Positions 11,986-24,617 of a DNA stretch of 64,000 bases are shown here, one piece after another. The notes under the pieces were generated by a model. That model ran no database searches. It was not told the origin of the DNA and was given only the letters and a program-made list of their open reading frames with translations. A program made the position numbers and the translations under genes. Position 1 is the first letter of the stretch. Each line of letters starts with the position of its first letter. The stretch is from assembly GCF_000004075.3 (NCBI RefSeq), contig NC_026659.2, positions 22,028,272-22,092,271 on the forward strand, read 5' to 3'. The DNA comes from Cucumis sativus (Eukaryota > Streptophyta > Magnoliopsida > Cucurbitales > Cucurbitaceae).

Positions 11986-14246
11986 GAAAACTGCTGAAAC
12001 TATTCTTTCCCTTTCTACTGGAAGAAATCTTTGTGTGAAGAGGCACTGGTAAATTCATTTGTCTCTTGAGTACACTTTATAGGAGAAATAATACTAATGC
12101 TCAATCTTTTGAAGCTCCTAAAATACTTCCTGTAAGAGAGAATACGTCTACGTATGGACTAGTATGGATTAGATTAGATCATAGCTATATAATGGATAAA
12201 ATCTCCTGTTTATATATATACACAAATTCCCTTAAAAAGGAGCTAGCTTAGACATGTCAGATCTTTATGGAAACCATGCCTTCTAAATCTCTAAAACGTT
12301 GACCGGTTCCCATTTAGCTCAACTGAACTATTTTGCATCAAACCTGACAACCCCAGAAGATATTCTTCGACCAACTTTTTTTTTAAAAACAGAAACAAGA
12401 ACATATTCTTCAACCATCAGTAGTTTTACTTTGCTGGAGAAAACTTCTTTGATAAAACCATGTATGTAGCCTCGTGAACTAGTGGGCACCTTGATTTTTA
12501 TATTCAATCAAAGGATTTCATATAAGTAACTTACAGTATAAAGACTAACATAAAAATCATCCATAGAAGATGTAACAATAGATTATTGATTTGGTTGGCT
12601 CTTCTACATGCTTTCTTTTGGATTCTTGGTGCGAGCGCAACGATTGTGTATTTAAGCTTGCTTTCTTTCCTCTTTTAATCGATTTATGGGATAAAGTTTT
12701 ATCTATTGCTTTTTGTTGGTGCAAGAATAAGCATCTTTCTAATCACATTAGCTTGCCTTATTTAGTCCTCAGTTAGAAATGTTTTCTTGTGGGTTTCTTC
12801 TTTTTCATTGATCAATAAATTGTTTCTTATCTATGCTGTACATGCCTTCTCCTAAACGCTTTTCATAAAGAAATGATTAGGATGATAGTTTAAACTTGTT
12901 CCAACCGTTGGTAGTAGAATTACATCAATGTTGTGGTATTTTCACATTTCAATGGGACTAACATGAGATAGGAGATCAAATTGACTTTTTCATTTTATCA
13001 TAGAAAAGTTCACGTAATGTACAAAATATGAACAATAAAATATCACTAAAGACACTAAAATGTTTAAAAATTAGAATCGGTTTATTTACTCATTCAAATG
13101 TGTTTTAAAAACTCTGATTTTTCTTTTTCAAAAGTATCCATCAACATGGTCTAGTTAAAATCGATATAATTTTATCAATTCCAACATTTTAAACATTGGA
13201 TCCAACATCATAATAATACTTCTATAGAAAATTCCTTAAGTATATTTAATCGATATAATCGTACTACATCTGTCGCAAATGATCCATGATTCAAGAACTC
13301 CTGAGGCTGCAAAGGAGTTCCATCAATGAACCCTAACTTGTTTTTGATCGTGAGACCTAGAATCATTGCATTGCTTCAAAAGTAGTTTTTATCTAAATGG
13401 TGCAAAAAGATATTGATTGGATTGGAACACTGATAACAATCAAGTGAGAAAGGGGTTCAGTAATTGAAGAACATTTAGCCACCGTCGACGTACACTGAAA
13501 AAAAGTTAAAGAAACTCATATGATACTATAATAAAGTTCAAGCACGGATTAACTTGTCCAATTTTTCATTAATCAATAACCGCTATAAATAGGCACATGT
13601 TTAACAACAAACAAGGAAGTGCATGACAATCCAACAATTAGAAAACTTTTTTTAGTACGAAGAAATGGAAGATGCAACCTTTCACCTTTGAGATGGTGAG
13701 ATAGGAGGTGTCGTTAAGTAGGCAACAATCCGTAAGTTTAGTACTCATGTAAGAACCTGTTTTAACTGTGACAATAGAATCTAAAATAACATAAAACAAT
13801 TTCCAAATGAGAATCGGCATTAAAGTAAGCCCACTTCTACGAAAGAATGGTGATGTTATTTCATTATTTCTTAAAAGTCGTCTATAGTTCCTAATAACAA
13901 ATCACCTTTTAATTGAACAACGTATACATGACATTATCAAAACTTTTTTTTTGATAAGAGACATTATCAAAACTTAAAAAAATTAAAACAAAAAAATCCT
14001 TACCAAAACGTTATTGTGTGACAAAGAGGTTAACTAATCTGTAAATAGATAATTAATCATGTTATCTAATCATTTTCTGTCCAACAACTCCTTCCCCCTA
14101 AACAGACTGTTCATCCTCTTCTCTTCTCCATGGCATTCTGAAAATGCTTCTTTATCAGAAGATGGTGCAAGATTCACACAACTCACGAGAAACGTCAGTG
14201 GGTGCTTAATACCGATCCCCAGCTAAAAATGTTGAGATCGTTAAAG
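11986..14246. other. Convergent intergenic region, 3' ends of DUF707 and TruB genes
   Basis: About 11986-12300 is probably the DUF707 3' UTR. A LINE tail fragment sits at 12570-12840. The rest is AT-rich with no supportable gene; short frames here lack family features and splice support. Confidence 0.6.
12570..12840 (+). mobile_element. LINE 3'-end fragment
   Basis: The plus frame reads LLDSWCERNDCVFK...DLWDKVLSIAFCWCKNK. This matches the tail of plant LINE reverse-transcriptase ORFs (the zf-RVT end, usually W..W.ERN.R.F), then a stop and a short tail ending TTGATCAATAAATTGTTTCTTAT. Only the last 60 or so codons remain. No poly-A or target duplication was pinned down. Confidence 0.6.
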
Positions 14247-17200
14247 CTAAAAATAACCTTTGGTAATAGCATCTTCCAACTCTTTGAATTCCCAGGCATC
14301 ATCTGCTAGATATTGCCCTGAAATGGGGAGGCTCATGTCAAAATCAAATTGTCTTGGATATTTAGTTCAAGAAGGTGATTCTTTGTTATGATCAACTGAG
14401 CTTGTTAAAGTTTTTTCTTTCTTCTGAACTTGATATTGAAAGAATATAACCAAGTAGATGGTGTCCTTTAAAATCTCATTGAGACTTTCCGATCACATTT
14501 GAGCCTCATTAAAAAAATAGATACATAAAGACTCTTAAACTGACCTATTGAATCCCTTCGAAGAGCAGTTAGATGAGCACAACTGCACGAGACAAGAATA
14601 TTACATTGTCAAAATTAAACTAGAAAGGATCAAAACAAACGGGAAGCTTGACACAGGTTTTCTCTTTCGAGCATTTCTTGGTAATAAGGGATTAAGAAAG
14701 TAGAGAAATGAAGGCTGATTGGATGGGGGAAGATAAATACCTGCCAAGAGTCTTCCCAAGATCTGCACAAAGTGACCGAATGTATGTTCCTTTAGAACAT
14801 GTAACTCGAAAAATCAAATTTTGCCTGTCACAGTCCCATCAGGTAGTACACATTAAATTCTTTAAAAGAAAACATATTCGCTAAATCAAGAAGTTGACAC
14901 ATAGTAGTAGTGCAACAAACAACATTTTCGACTGAAATTTTGAAATAACTAACAAGTATATTTAAGCTGTCCGACAAACCAGCCAGTGCTCATCAAGCTA
15001 ACAACCGAGTCAAGTTGTTAACAGCCAACTTTTTGAAAAGTTGGAACCTTTGTGATTTTCCTTCAAGTTTAATCATTAGATATTGGAGTCTTTTCCTGTA
15101 ACTCTTTCAAGACTTGGATTCACATCAAAACAGAAGTGTCTATACCCGCCACCTAATCACCTAGATCTATCTTATATAGTGAAATTACATAATTTTTGCT
15201 AGATAAATCTCTTTCTGTTAACAACAAATTGGACATCTTCATGTGCTCGGTGCATTTGCATATGGCCTAGCTACAGGTTACAGAAATGATGAAACAGAAG
15301 TGTGAGTTGGAAGTGAACCTACCTGTCATCTAAACTACGCTCAATATCAAATTTGAAAATTGATATCTGTCTAGGGGAAAGCTCAATACTTTCTCCCCTT
15401 CTTGCTTTCTCATACATCCTTTCACCTCCAACCTAAAAAAAAGGTAATGAAATGTGTAATAAAAATGGACTCGTGCATCCAAGATCTGCTGAAACATCAA
15501 TTTGATATCTTTAGAGGAAAAGTAACTCATAATTTATGAATGAAGGAAGCATGAAATACTGTCATTCTAATTGGCTGGCTCGGCAAAAAACATTACACAA
15601 TCAGATAACTGCAACTTCATATTTTTGGACACAGAAACAAATTTGTTTTTAAACGAAGTTGTAAAAATTCCATACAGATGAAACGAATAATGTGTCTGCT
15701 TTGTCATGTGAAACATGCATTTTTAACAACATTGTTTCTACTATTCTAAGTTATATATATATATATATATATATATTTTTCCCTTTTAAAGAATGTTCAA
15801 AGTTATAATTATAGAAAGAAGTGCTTACTTTAATGGCAGAAAACATGGGAGGAACTTGCCAAATTTCCCCACAAAAAGAGGCAGCAGCTTTTTGTATGTC
15901 ATCATCTTTGATGTGCTCCCAAGGCTCTCGCTGAATTACCTGCAAAATAATTAGGACAAATGATTTTTATTTGGATGATATACAAATAACTTTTCATCAG
16001 GAACATAAACCCACTTGAAATTTTTTTAATTAACCTGTAAGACAAGTCAAAACCTCACCTTGCAATTAACCTAATAACTCAACAACTAACAGAATGTTGA
16101 GAAACATTATGCTAATGATGTAGAAAATGGATAGGGTGCATGTAAAATGAAGCCTCCCTTTATATTTATTATAATTCCAAAATCTTACCATGCCTATTGT
16201 GACCGGGCTTGCAAGAGGCAAATATTTGATTGGTTAAAATATGGAACCATAAATCTTCTCCCTTAAGACTAGAATAATGATTCCTCTGGCAGATCCATTA
16301 ACAGTAGATATAGTAAAGAGATAATACTTACCAAAAGAACACATCAGATATAATACACAGATGCATATCAGTTAAAAGTAAGAAACCATAATTGACTAGA
16401 GAGATAAAATCACGCACGGGTGAATCAGCATCCCAAGTTGAAGTAGCCTCTCCTAAACGGAAAACTCCACTGTAGCTCTTAATCATGCCTTGATATCTAA
16501 AAGATAAACATGCCACCTCTTAGAAAAGTTGTACCCTCAGGTTTTCTGTAACTACTCTTCGCATTTCAACAATGACAGTACAAGGGATTTGGAAATCTTT
16601 TTTAACTTTGGCTTGGGATCATGTCTTCTCTTACTCTTTACTTCTTCCTCTTATTTTTATTATTATTTTCTATTAACGAAAGTATATCTCACTTATAAAA
16701 AGGGAGTAAATGAAAAAACAAAAAAAAGTAGCAATTACACAGCTGACTTAATCATCACCTGTCAACCAACTTCGTTGCCTTACCAACACACACTATCAAC
16801 AAACCAGTAGCCATAGGATCAAGAGTACCTGCATGACCTACCTATCAATGCACATAAATGGAAAACATTGTAGTTAGCGAAGCTCAGGTAATCTAATAAT
16901 TTAGTCGAATGCAGATGAAACAGCTGAAAAATGCACCTTTTTCACTTTGACTAGGCGCCGAAGTTTTCCACATACCGTAAATGAAGTCCACCCTACGTTA
17001 AACAATCACGTTGTTCTCTTTAAACGTCAAAAAGAAAAGGAGTGAGGAATTTACTACTAACTGGAACAAAGCAAACTAGAAGACATGTAAATGGATACAG
17101 AACTTTCACTAAGATTATAAACAGGGTATTTCCTTCGAAAGGACTACAGAAACCACAGACTAACCTTTAGGTTTGTTCAGCAAAACGACTGTCCCACAAG

Positions 17201-18167
17201 GACTATCCCATTTAGCCGGGAGCTCCATATGCCTCGTCAAAAGATATGGCTCCCCCTGACCAATGTTAGAATCTTTAGCAGGACCTTTCTTCAAACACTT
17301 GAAGAACTCCTCCACCTTCTTCTCTGATACATCTACTACAGACCCTTTATTCTCCTTTTCTGGTTTCCCCTCATCAAAGAAAACCATCCGTTTGTCATCC
17401 ATACCATTGGCGACCTCCACATTCATCTCAGGCTTTACCCTCCCTGCCTTTCTCACCCCCTGCCTTCCCTTTGTCTGTTCATTCACTTCCACATTTGACT
17501 CTCCAGGTCCCAGAAAAGCTTTGTCAAGACCGTCATCAGGAAAATACTTCTTCTCCAATTGATACAACATTTTGTAATGCTTATCTTTCTCCCATGGATA
17601 CGCAAAAGCGTCATGAAAGAACAACTCCTCCTCTCTCTTATGCAATGTGTTAAATTCAACCACCTCAGGCTTTAATTCCACAAATCCCTCAGCCTGCGTC
17701 CTATTATCTTCATCAGAATCCGACCCATACATCCTCTTCCTTCTTTTATTATAGTATTTTCTCATAGCCTTATCCATGACTACACCTTCCTTACCAGAAA
17801 CAGTCCCACCCTCGGATATAAGCTTCCGATCGACCCAGCTGTCGAACCCCAATTCGGAAGTGGGGTCCTCGGAGGAGTTGAGCTCGGGAGAGTTGTCGGA
17901 GCTGACTCTGGCGGGTGTTCGTGGATTCTGATGGGGCGGAGAAGGATAAGACGGTCGGTTGATAATCAATTCGTATTGGAGAGGGAATAGAGTGGTGGTG
18001 GAGAATGTGCGGAGGGATAGGGGAGAGAGTGAATTACGAAAGGCAAACCTGTGAAGATGGTTGAGATTTGAGAGTGGAAGGAAGAGAGAGAGTGATTTGG
18101 AAGAAGGCATGAGTGTAGAGCGGATGAAGAAATGGGAAGCGTGGAACAGAGCAGGTGATTTCGCCAT
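14247..18167 (-). CDS. TruB-family tRNA pseudouridine synthase, organelle-targeted
   Basis: Nine exons on the minus strand: 17165-18167, 16937-16992, 16759-16841, 16418-16496, 15829-15939, 15323-15432, 14741-14824, 14545-14582 and 14247-14317. They give 544 aa. The first 60 or so residues are rich in S, L, R and F with few acidic residues, so a mitochondrial (or plastid) presequence is likely. About 280 low-complexity charged residues follow. The TruB domain starts at about residue 333 (VVLLNKPKGWTSF) and has the catalytic motif VGHAGTLDPMATGLL with Asp361. It continues through YQGMIKSYSGVFRLGEATSTWD, PPMFSAIKVGGERMYEKARRG and VTCSKGTYIRSLCADLGKTLG. Bacterial TruB makes pseudouridine 55 in tRNA; the exact target of this longer plant paralogue is unknown. 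The start at 18167 is the first ATG giving the presequence; an in-frame Met at residue 20 is an alternative. Intron 5 contains an AT microsatellite. Confidence 0.93.
15752..15775. repeat. (AT)n microsatellite
   Basis: About twelve TA units within an intron of the TruB-family gene. Likely polymorphic; no function is implied. Confidence 0.9.
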
Positions 18168-19768
18168 TGGAAGTGAAGTTGTATGGATGAGCAGCAAGAT
18201 GTTTATATACATATATTGTCATGTACTTATGTATATATATACATATGATATGTATGTTTGTGCAAAAATTGTAGATCGACCAAAATGAAAATTAGCCCTT
18301 TGCAAAATAAATTGGGTAGAAATAGTGGTGTTATCTTTATATAACCACTCTATCAAATTACTACTTTTATCTTCCTTCTTTTTTTATAATTGTACCTAGA
18401 AATGATATAAGCATGATGTAAATAATACTTTACATTTTCAAAAGTTGGGCCAAAATTCATTTGAATCCTTCAAAAGAGGTCATCAACACAAAATTCTCCT
18501 ATTTTGTTCATCAAAATTTACCAAACTTCAAATTAATCTCGTCGGAGAATTAGAACATAATTACTATATTTTAGTTTTAACATTAATTTTCAAACTTTTT
18601 AGGATTTTCCCTGGTTTACTTTGAACAAAGTTAATTAGTGCCTATGGTTTGATATAAATAATGCTAAAGGTGGGAGTTAATTGTAACAATCTTATTAATA
18701 ATAAGGAATAAAGTAAAACTTTTAAAATCATAAAATCTCAATTTTAATTTTAATTTATGAGAAATGGTATAGCAAAAAGAAAACCTTAAATGAAAATTTT
18801 AATGGAACTATTTATCAAATATTAAAAAAAAAACTAAAATATACTAAATAAAATTGGATATAAAAAAAAAAAAACTAAAATGTACTAAATAAAATTGGAT
18901 AGATTTTGGTATGTTTAGTAAAAATAAAAGAAGGTACGAAATTATATCATTATTATTTATGAAATGTTGATGATTGAATGCACTCCTTCACTACAAATTG
19001 GATCTCCTACTCTAAAAAAGAACCTGTCCTATCATTTGTAAACTTCTTAGAAACGTCCTCCCACATTTTAGTTATTTTTTTTCAAAAATAAACAAAGAAG
19101 CTACAATGCAACCCTTGAGTTCTTATTTCAATTGTTTCTTACGATACAAGATTTGATCTCTCTTTTCTGCACTATAAAGCATACTCATCAAGATTATTAA
19201 AAAACAATAACACAACAATTTTGAATCATAAATTTTAAATTAAAAATGTTGGAACTAAAAGATAGTAAACAATTTTCTTTTTTAAATTTGAACTTTGTAA
19301 AATAAACCAGAAACAATGCCACTACCGAGCCAAGCACACATTTGGCAAGAAACAATGAGTATTGAGAACATTACATTTATAACATTTGATAAATAAAAAT
19401 AATAATTTATATAGTAATTTAAACATCATCAAAGAGGAACACAACGACTATAATTTAACATCATCAAATTGATTCTGAAGATTAATGTTCATTTGTATAG
19501 TAATTTAAACAAAACCTATGATTAAAAAAAATTATAAATACTGCATTTCCATTATGTTACAAACTCCTAAGAAATTTGAATATTAACGAATATAAATGAA
19601 AGAGAACAATATTTATTGGTTGATCAAAAAACGTTCGTATGTAACTCAGAGATTTCAGAACACCTAATACCAATTTACCAAGTTTACCAGTTCCTATAAA
19701 TCTGTCCAAAAAGAAAAAAAAACATGTATTTCCTCAGCAAACCTAAACTCAATCCAAGCTCTCATAGA
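18168..19768. other. Intergenic between TruB gene promoter and glucuronokinase 3' end
   Basis: The upstream region of the TruB-family gene (minus) is at about 18168-18300, with TATATATACATATATG-type stretches near 18220-18250. The rest is AT-rich. A 41-bp direct duplication containing CTAAAATRTACTAAATAAAA lies at about 18830-18900. No gene is seen. About 19560-19768 is probably the glucuronokinase 3' UTR. Confidence 0.5.
18828..18902. repeat. 41-bp tandem duplication
   Basis: Two copies of an A-rich unit containing CTAAAATRTACTAAATAAAA and ending in ATTGGATA, with one base substitution in the core, plus poly-A differences. Confidence 0.75.
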
Positions 19769-22700
19769 TTAACAAGAAAGAGTTTTAAGATCAACCTCAC
19801 TTAGGCACGAAGGAGCAACCTGGATTGGTTGAAGAACAAAACCAGCTTTCTGGCAATTTTCCTTCAGAAGCTTCACTTGTGAAGGCCCATCAGGGCAAAA
19901 TACCACAATAGCTCCTCCACTGCCTGTGAACTTTGAAGCAGCACCTACTCTTCTGGCTACTTCCACCATTTCTATGTTTAAAGCACCCAGAACATCATCT
20001 CCAAACATACTCCTGTGAGAAGGGAAAAAAAGGAGTAAATAACACTCATATGCTATCTAAATGTTACGGTGAGTGAGTGTAGTTTTTGGTTAAATTGTTG
20101 AAAGTGTTCATAGAAATGTACTGGAAATCATACAGAAAGCACCCGATCAGTTGCTTCTTATAAAAGAAGTGTTTTTGTTCTCATAAACAGGAGTAAATAA
20201 TTCATCTTCTGTCTAAATGTGAGGGTGAGTGAGCATAGTTTTTTGTTAGACTGTAGAAAGTGTTCTTAAAAATGTACTTGAAAGCAGTCAGTTGCTTCTT
20301 CAAAAAGAAGTGTTTCAGAAGACACTATTCTTGTAAACTTAGACGAAATCTAAGAACAAACATTTGCAATAACCAGCCAAATTTTATGGTTTAAGAAGTG
20401 ATCCTATCCTGGAGGGAAATTTCAAATAACTAACTAGGCCATTCCACAAACTTCCGAACTGCATAGCAGTTGTAGCCCATAATGCAGAACTTGCACAAAG
20501 TATTCTCATATAGACGGAGTATCTTATTCCGAGGGAATAAAAATACACGCAACTTCGACTAGTTCTGGAGTTGAAGATTTACTCAAGAGCTTATATGTCG
20601 TTCTAATTTATGTTCTAAATTTGTTGACTAAAGAAACACTAACCTGCGAAGATCAAAATTGCGGTTCATAAGCATGGCAAGTTTTGAATAATCCTTCTCG
20701 AGTAAAGCTGTCCTCCCTTCTTCTGCAACCTTAGCTACTTCTTGCATTGATGATATAATGAATTTGTCACCATCAAGCCACCTCTGCCGTACTGTACTGT
20801 GGACCTGAATTCACATTGATCAATGACAGTGATTAGTATTCAAGACCACAGTTCCAGCAATGATAAGGTTCAATCCATCTACAGAGGAACTGTAAGATTT
20901 GAAGAATGTGAAAATTTCTCAAGCTTTGGTCAAAAGCAGTGTCGTAAAGGTTGTTTGACACAAAAAAAAAATGATAAGTTGTGATTTATATTGCCATTTA
21001 ATGGACAGGTCCATGGTAATATATCTCTTATAGAGGGGAAAAAACAGAAGAATACCATTGGGTTTCTCCAGTACTTTTACTGATGTAATATGCATTAGAT
21101 TATGATTCAGTCAAAAACAATTCATGCAAGTACAAACAAGCCAGCAGACCATCACTTGGATATTGTGGTCTTGAATGGAAATGTATGATGGAGATGTGGA
21201 AATGTACGATATGGGATATTTTAAGAATGGAAATGTACGATGGAGTTCATTAAGATATCAACCTTTCCAGAATCACTTGGATTATCTGCATAAATTAGAT
21301 ATAGTGGAGGGAGAAGATTAATATCCATTGGTGTGTATATGCCATGCCCAAGCTTCTCCATGTGCTCTTGGCTAAAATCCTACCGAAATACAAATGAACA
21401 TCATTAAAAATTCAACCTATTTCCATATTCATAAATACAACATTTTTTGGAGTTATACCATGTGAACAAGGCCACCGTAAACCTGTGCAACACGATCTTG
21501 AAGACCAGCAACAATGCCAAGTTCTTTCTCTGCGGCAAGAACAAGCTTAGGTCTGACCTCCACCTTAATCAAGTGCCTGACATCAAAGAAGTCTAGCAAG
21601 CAACTCAGGGCAGCACATACAATAGCACTGGAACCTGAAAGTCCTGCCTGGAATGTCAAAATTATAACTTAAGACATTTGATATATTTTGTCAACAAGTC
21701 AAGATGCAGAAGAAGGGTATCATCAGTATGAACACAAACACAATTAAATAAGTGAGCAAATTACAGATCAATAAGAACTATGACACAATCTAAGCATTCA
21801 TTTATGGCAAATAAAGTTGAGCATGAACGCTGGTATAAATTTGAGTATTGAATCATTGATTGAGTCAAAATTTCAGGAAGGGACCCCTTTTCAATCTCAT
21901 TAAAAGAACACAAATCCATACCGGCAACACAACCAAAGGTTTGATAAGCTTAATGCATTGCTATTTTATCAACTAACAAAATGAAAAGAAAAGCATCCAT
22001 TTCAATGACCACAAATGACTGTGAATCTACAATGCACTATACCTGTCGAGGAATATTAGTATCGTAAGACAAAGTAAAATTCCTTGTATGAAGATTAATC
22101 TCTTTTTCTCTGCAGTAACTATAAAAGACTTTACAAATTGCCATAAGCAATCGCACCCCTCCATAGTAGCCTTCACTGGACAATCGATTTATCTGTAAAA
22201 CAGAACAAAACAAACTTTAATCTCCCTATGATTCTTGGACATATTGGCTAACTTAAAAAAGTTCACGATCATAACTTAACATTAGTCTTCACATTTCATT
22301 CAATGAATTTTCAATAATTCCAACGCATCAACACAATACGATAATGCAATTCAACATCGATTTCCTCTTTAGATCCCTAAAAACGAAATTGCAACAAGAA
22401 CAAGAAAATATAGGAATAATATGAACAACACAATTTGATAGACATTCTAAAATTGCAACAGCTCATTGAATTCTCGATCATGCAATGTGTAATATGTAAA
22501 TCCATGTAGGTGCATTGCAGAGATACTAAGCTGACCAAATAAAACCAGATCTATGATAACGAATGAACAACTTCAATATGATGTGAAGAAAGAGGTACCA
22601 GATGATCGAGGGATCTGAAGTGGACGAAATCGTGGGTGGGATGGGGTGTGATGACAAGCTCATCGGAAGGGCGGAGTTGCACGGAGGCCCAGAAATTGGA

Positions 22701-22820
22701 AAAAGCAAAAGATATAGTGCGACCATGGTAAACATCGCTCGGATTTCCCAGTAGTCCCACTCTGGCATAAGCCTTGTGCTCAATCACAGAAGAGGAAGAA
22801 GAGGATGTTTTGGAATCCAT
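19769..22820 (-). CDS. GLCAK: Glucuronokinase (GHMP kinase family)
   Basis: Six exons on the minus strand: 22599-22820, 22043-22192, 21459-21647, 21263-21379, 20644-20804 and 19769-20012. They give 360 aa, near the length I recall for Arabidopsis GLCAK1. The N-terminus has the GHMP opening ARVGLLGNPSDVYHGRTISF. The ATP-binding glycine/serine loop is PRQAGLSGSSAIVCA (about 122-136). The GHMP C-terminal domain ends with GAASKFTGSGGAIVVFCP. The enzyme phosphorylates D-glucuronate to glucuronate-1-phosphate in the myo-inositol oxygenation route to UDP-glucuronate, a precursor for wall pectin and hemicellulose; it is expected in the cytosol. No signal peptide is visible. The start is the MDSKTSSSSSS methionine; an in-frame ATG ten codons upstream (22850) has a poorer, Arg/Lys-rich lead. 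A compact hairpin lies 85-153 bases upstream. Confidence 0.93.
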
Positions 22821-24617
22821 TTCAATACCTCTTTTTCTCTCTCTCTTCAAAACAAGACAATTCTCAGTCTGATTCTTAGAGAATTACAGTTCCTGCCGCT
22901 GCCGACGTCTTCTTGAGCCGACGAGAGTCGTTCGGAATGAACTCTGTTACGACTTGTCGGCTTTAGAAGACGTAATATGGATTATACAAAATTCGGTTAA
23001 ATAATTCTTTTAGATAAATATAAGTGGGACCCAGTAAGGTATGAACTGGCAGACATCTCTTCTCTTCTTCAACAAATTCTCAATTAGTTTTATCAGTTTC
23101 ATATCTTTCTTTCCCCTTTTTGCCTTCTACACTTCTATGATTTAAGATATGGTTCTTTCTTTCTTTCATATATATATATATACACACGTTATCTTATTAT
23201 TATATATTTTTTTTGGAAAGGTAGTTTAATACAACGCATAAGTGGGGAGATTTAACCTCGAGATTTTCGTTCACTAATACATACGTTTTCAAAATATGTA
23301 TGGCAATTATACCTTTTTATTTCCTTAAGGAGTTAATAGAATCATCACATGAAGGACCAAAATATGTTATTTTCAAAGGTTCATGAACTAAAACATATGT
23401 ATTTAAAAGTTTTAAAACAAAAATAAAACAAGATATGAAATTTAAGAATCAAAATAAGATTTAATTTTTTTTTAAAAAAAAAGTATCTTTTTAGTCCCAA
23501 ATTCGAATGTGTGTTGGTCCTTGATTTTTAAAAATGTAAATTTATAGCTTTTGAACTTATAAAAATAGATCTATTTAGTTTCTAAGTTTTCACAATAACA
23601 CTTGAATTTTTAAAATAGATTTAAAAACTTATAAGCTAAAAAGATAATTTCTTCTAAAAAAAGTAAATTATTTATACTTCACGACCAAAATTCACAAAAG
23701 TACAAAAATCTACTGTACATATTTTTGCCAACTTTACCATTTTTGACGATTCTCCGAATATTTAGCACTTTTGTGAAGAAGAAATATGGGATAAATTAGA
23801 ATAAGAAAAGTAAACTAAGTCAGCTCGTGATCGACCTCTTACCTCTCCTGTACTCATTAGAAAATTGTTGTTTGTGGTAACCATGTTAAATGGGAAAATT
23901 GTGTGTAAGTGTATAATATCTACTCACGTATTTAGTTTTAAAAAGAAAAAAAAAGGTGGCAAAATTCTTTTAACAAAAAATCATTCATTTTTCGAAGTTT
24001 GGTGTTAGATTATAGTTGATTCAGCATAACCAAGTAGTAGTTTTTCTTTTCTTCTTTTTCATTTGCCTTTGAGCTACATATACACCACCTAGTAATGTAC
24101 AACAATGTTGACACTATAATCCTGTTCGTGAGTTACAAGGTTAATACATTTATTTATTTATTACCAAACACGAGAAAAAAATATATGCTATAATTCAATC
24201 TATGTATCTTTAGTGTGATAAATTTCATGAAAATTAACCATCACAGCCTACATCGCCCATTTTCGATTGATTTTGAAGTGAACTCTAAAATGGATAAACG
24301 TGTTTTTAAATACTAGAAAAAGCTCCTTTTGCACTGAAGTCATTTAACAGACTCTACAATAGACAATTTAAGAATTAATTTTGTTTATAAAACTCAAGTA
24401 TATTGTGGGTAAGTATCATACGTTGCAAACTACAAATGAATTTGGATTCAAATATATCATAATTTAAAATGAGCCCTCCTGTTACTCCAGAATGAGTATA
24501 GTAGACAAGTTTCAAACTGTACAATTCAACAAGAGATATACAAATGGAGAATAAAACATAATCAATCATACCTATGACGAGGAAGAGAAAAGGGACAAGA
24601 ACATCACAGAATGCATA
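22821..24617. other. Glucuronokinase upstream region and intergenic DNA
   Basis: The proximal 160 bases are less AT-rich and hold the hairpin at 22905-22973. From about 23150 to 24370 there is only AT-rich DNA with short direct runs of AAATTT type. About 24370-24617 is probably the 3' UTR of the golgin gene. Confidence 0.5.
22905..22973. promoter_or_regulatory. Near-perfect hairpin upstream of the glucuronokinase gene
   Basis: The left arm ACGTCTTCTTGAGCCGAC (22905-22922) pairs with GTCGGCTTTAGAAGACGT (22956-22973), 16 of 18 positions. An inner AGTCGT (22926-22931) pairs with ACGACT (22949-22954). The arms contain ACGT cores and GCCGAC, the DRE/CRT core sequence. Whether this is leader RNA or promoter DNA depends on the unmapped start of transcription. 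Confidence 0.8.

Noticed and set aside
18061..18288. Plus-strand frame overlapping the TruB start
   Set aside because: It is a shadow of the TruB first exon, antisense, with no conservation signal.
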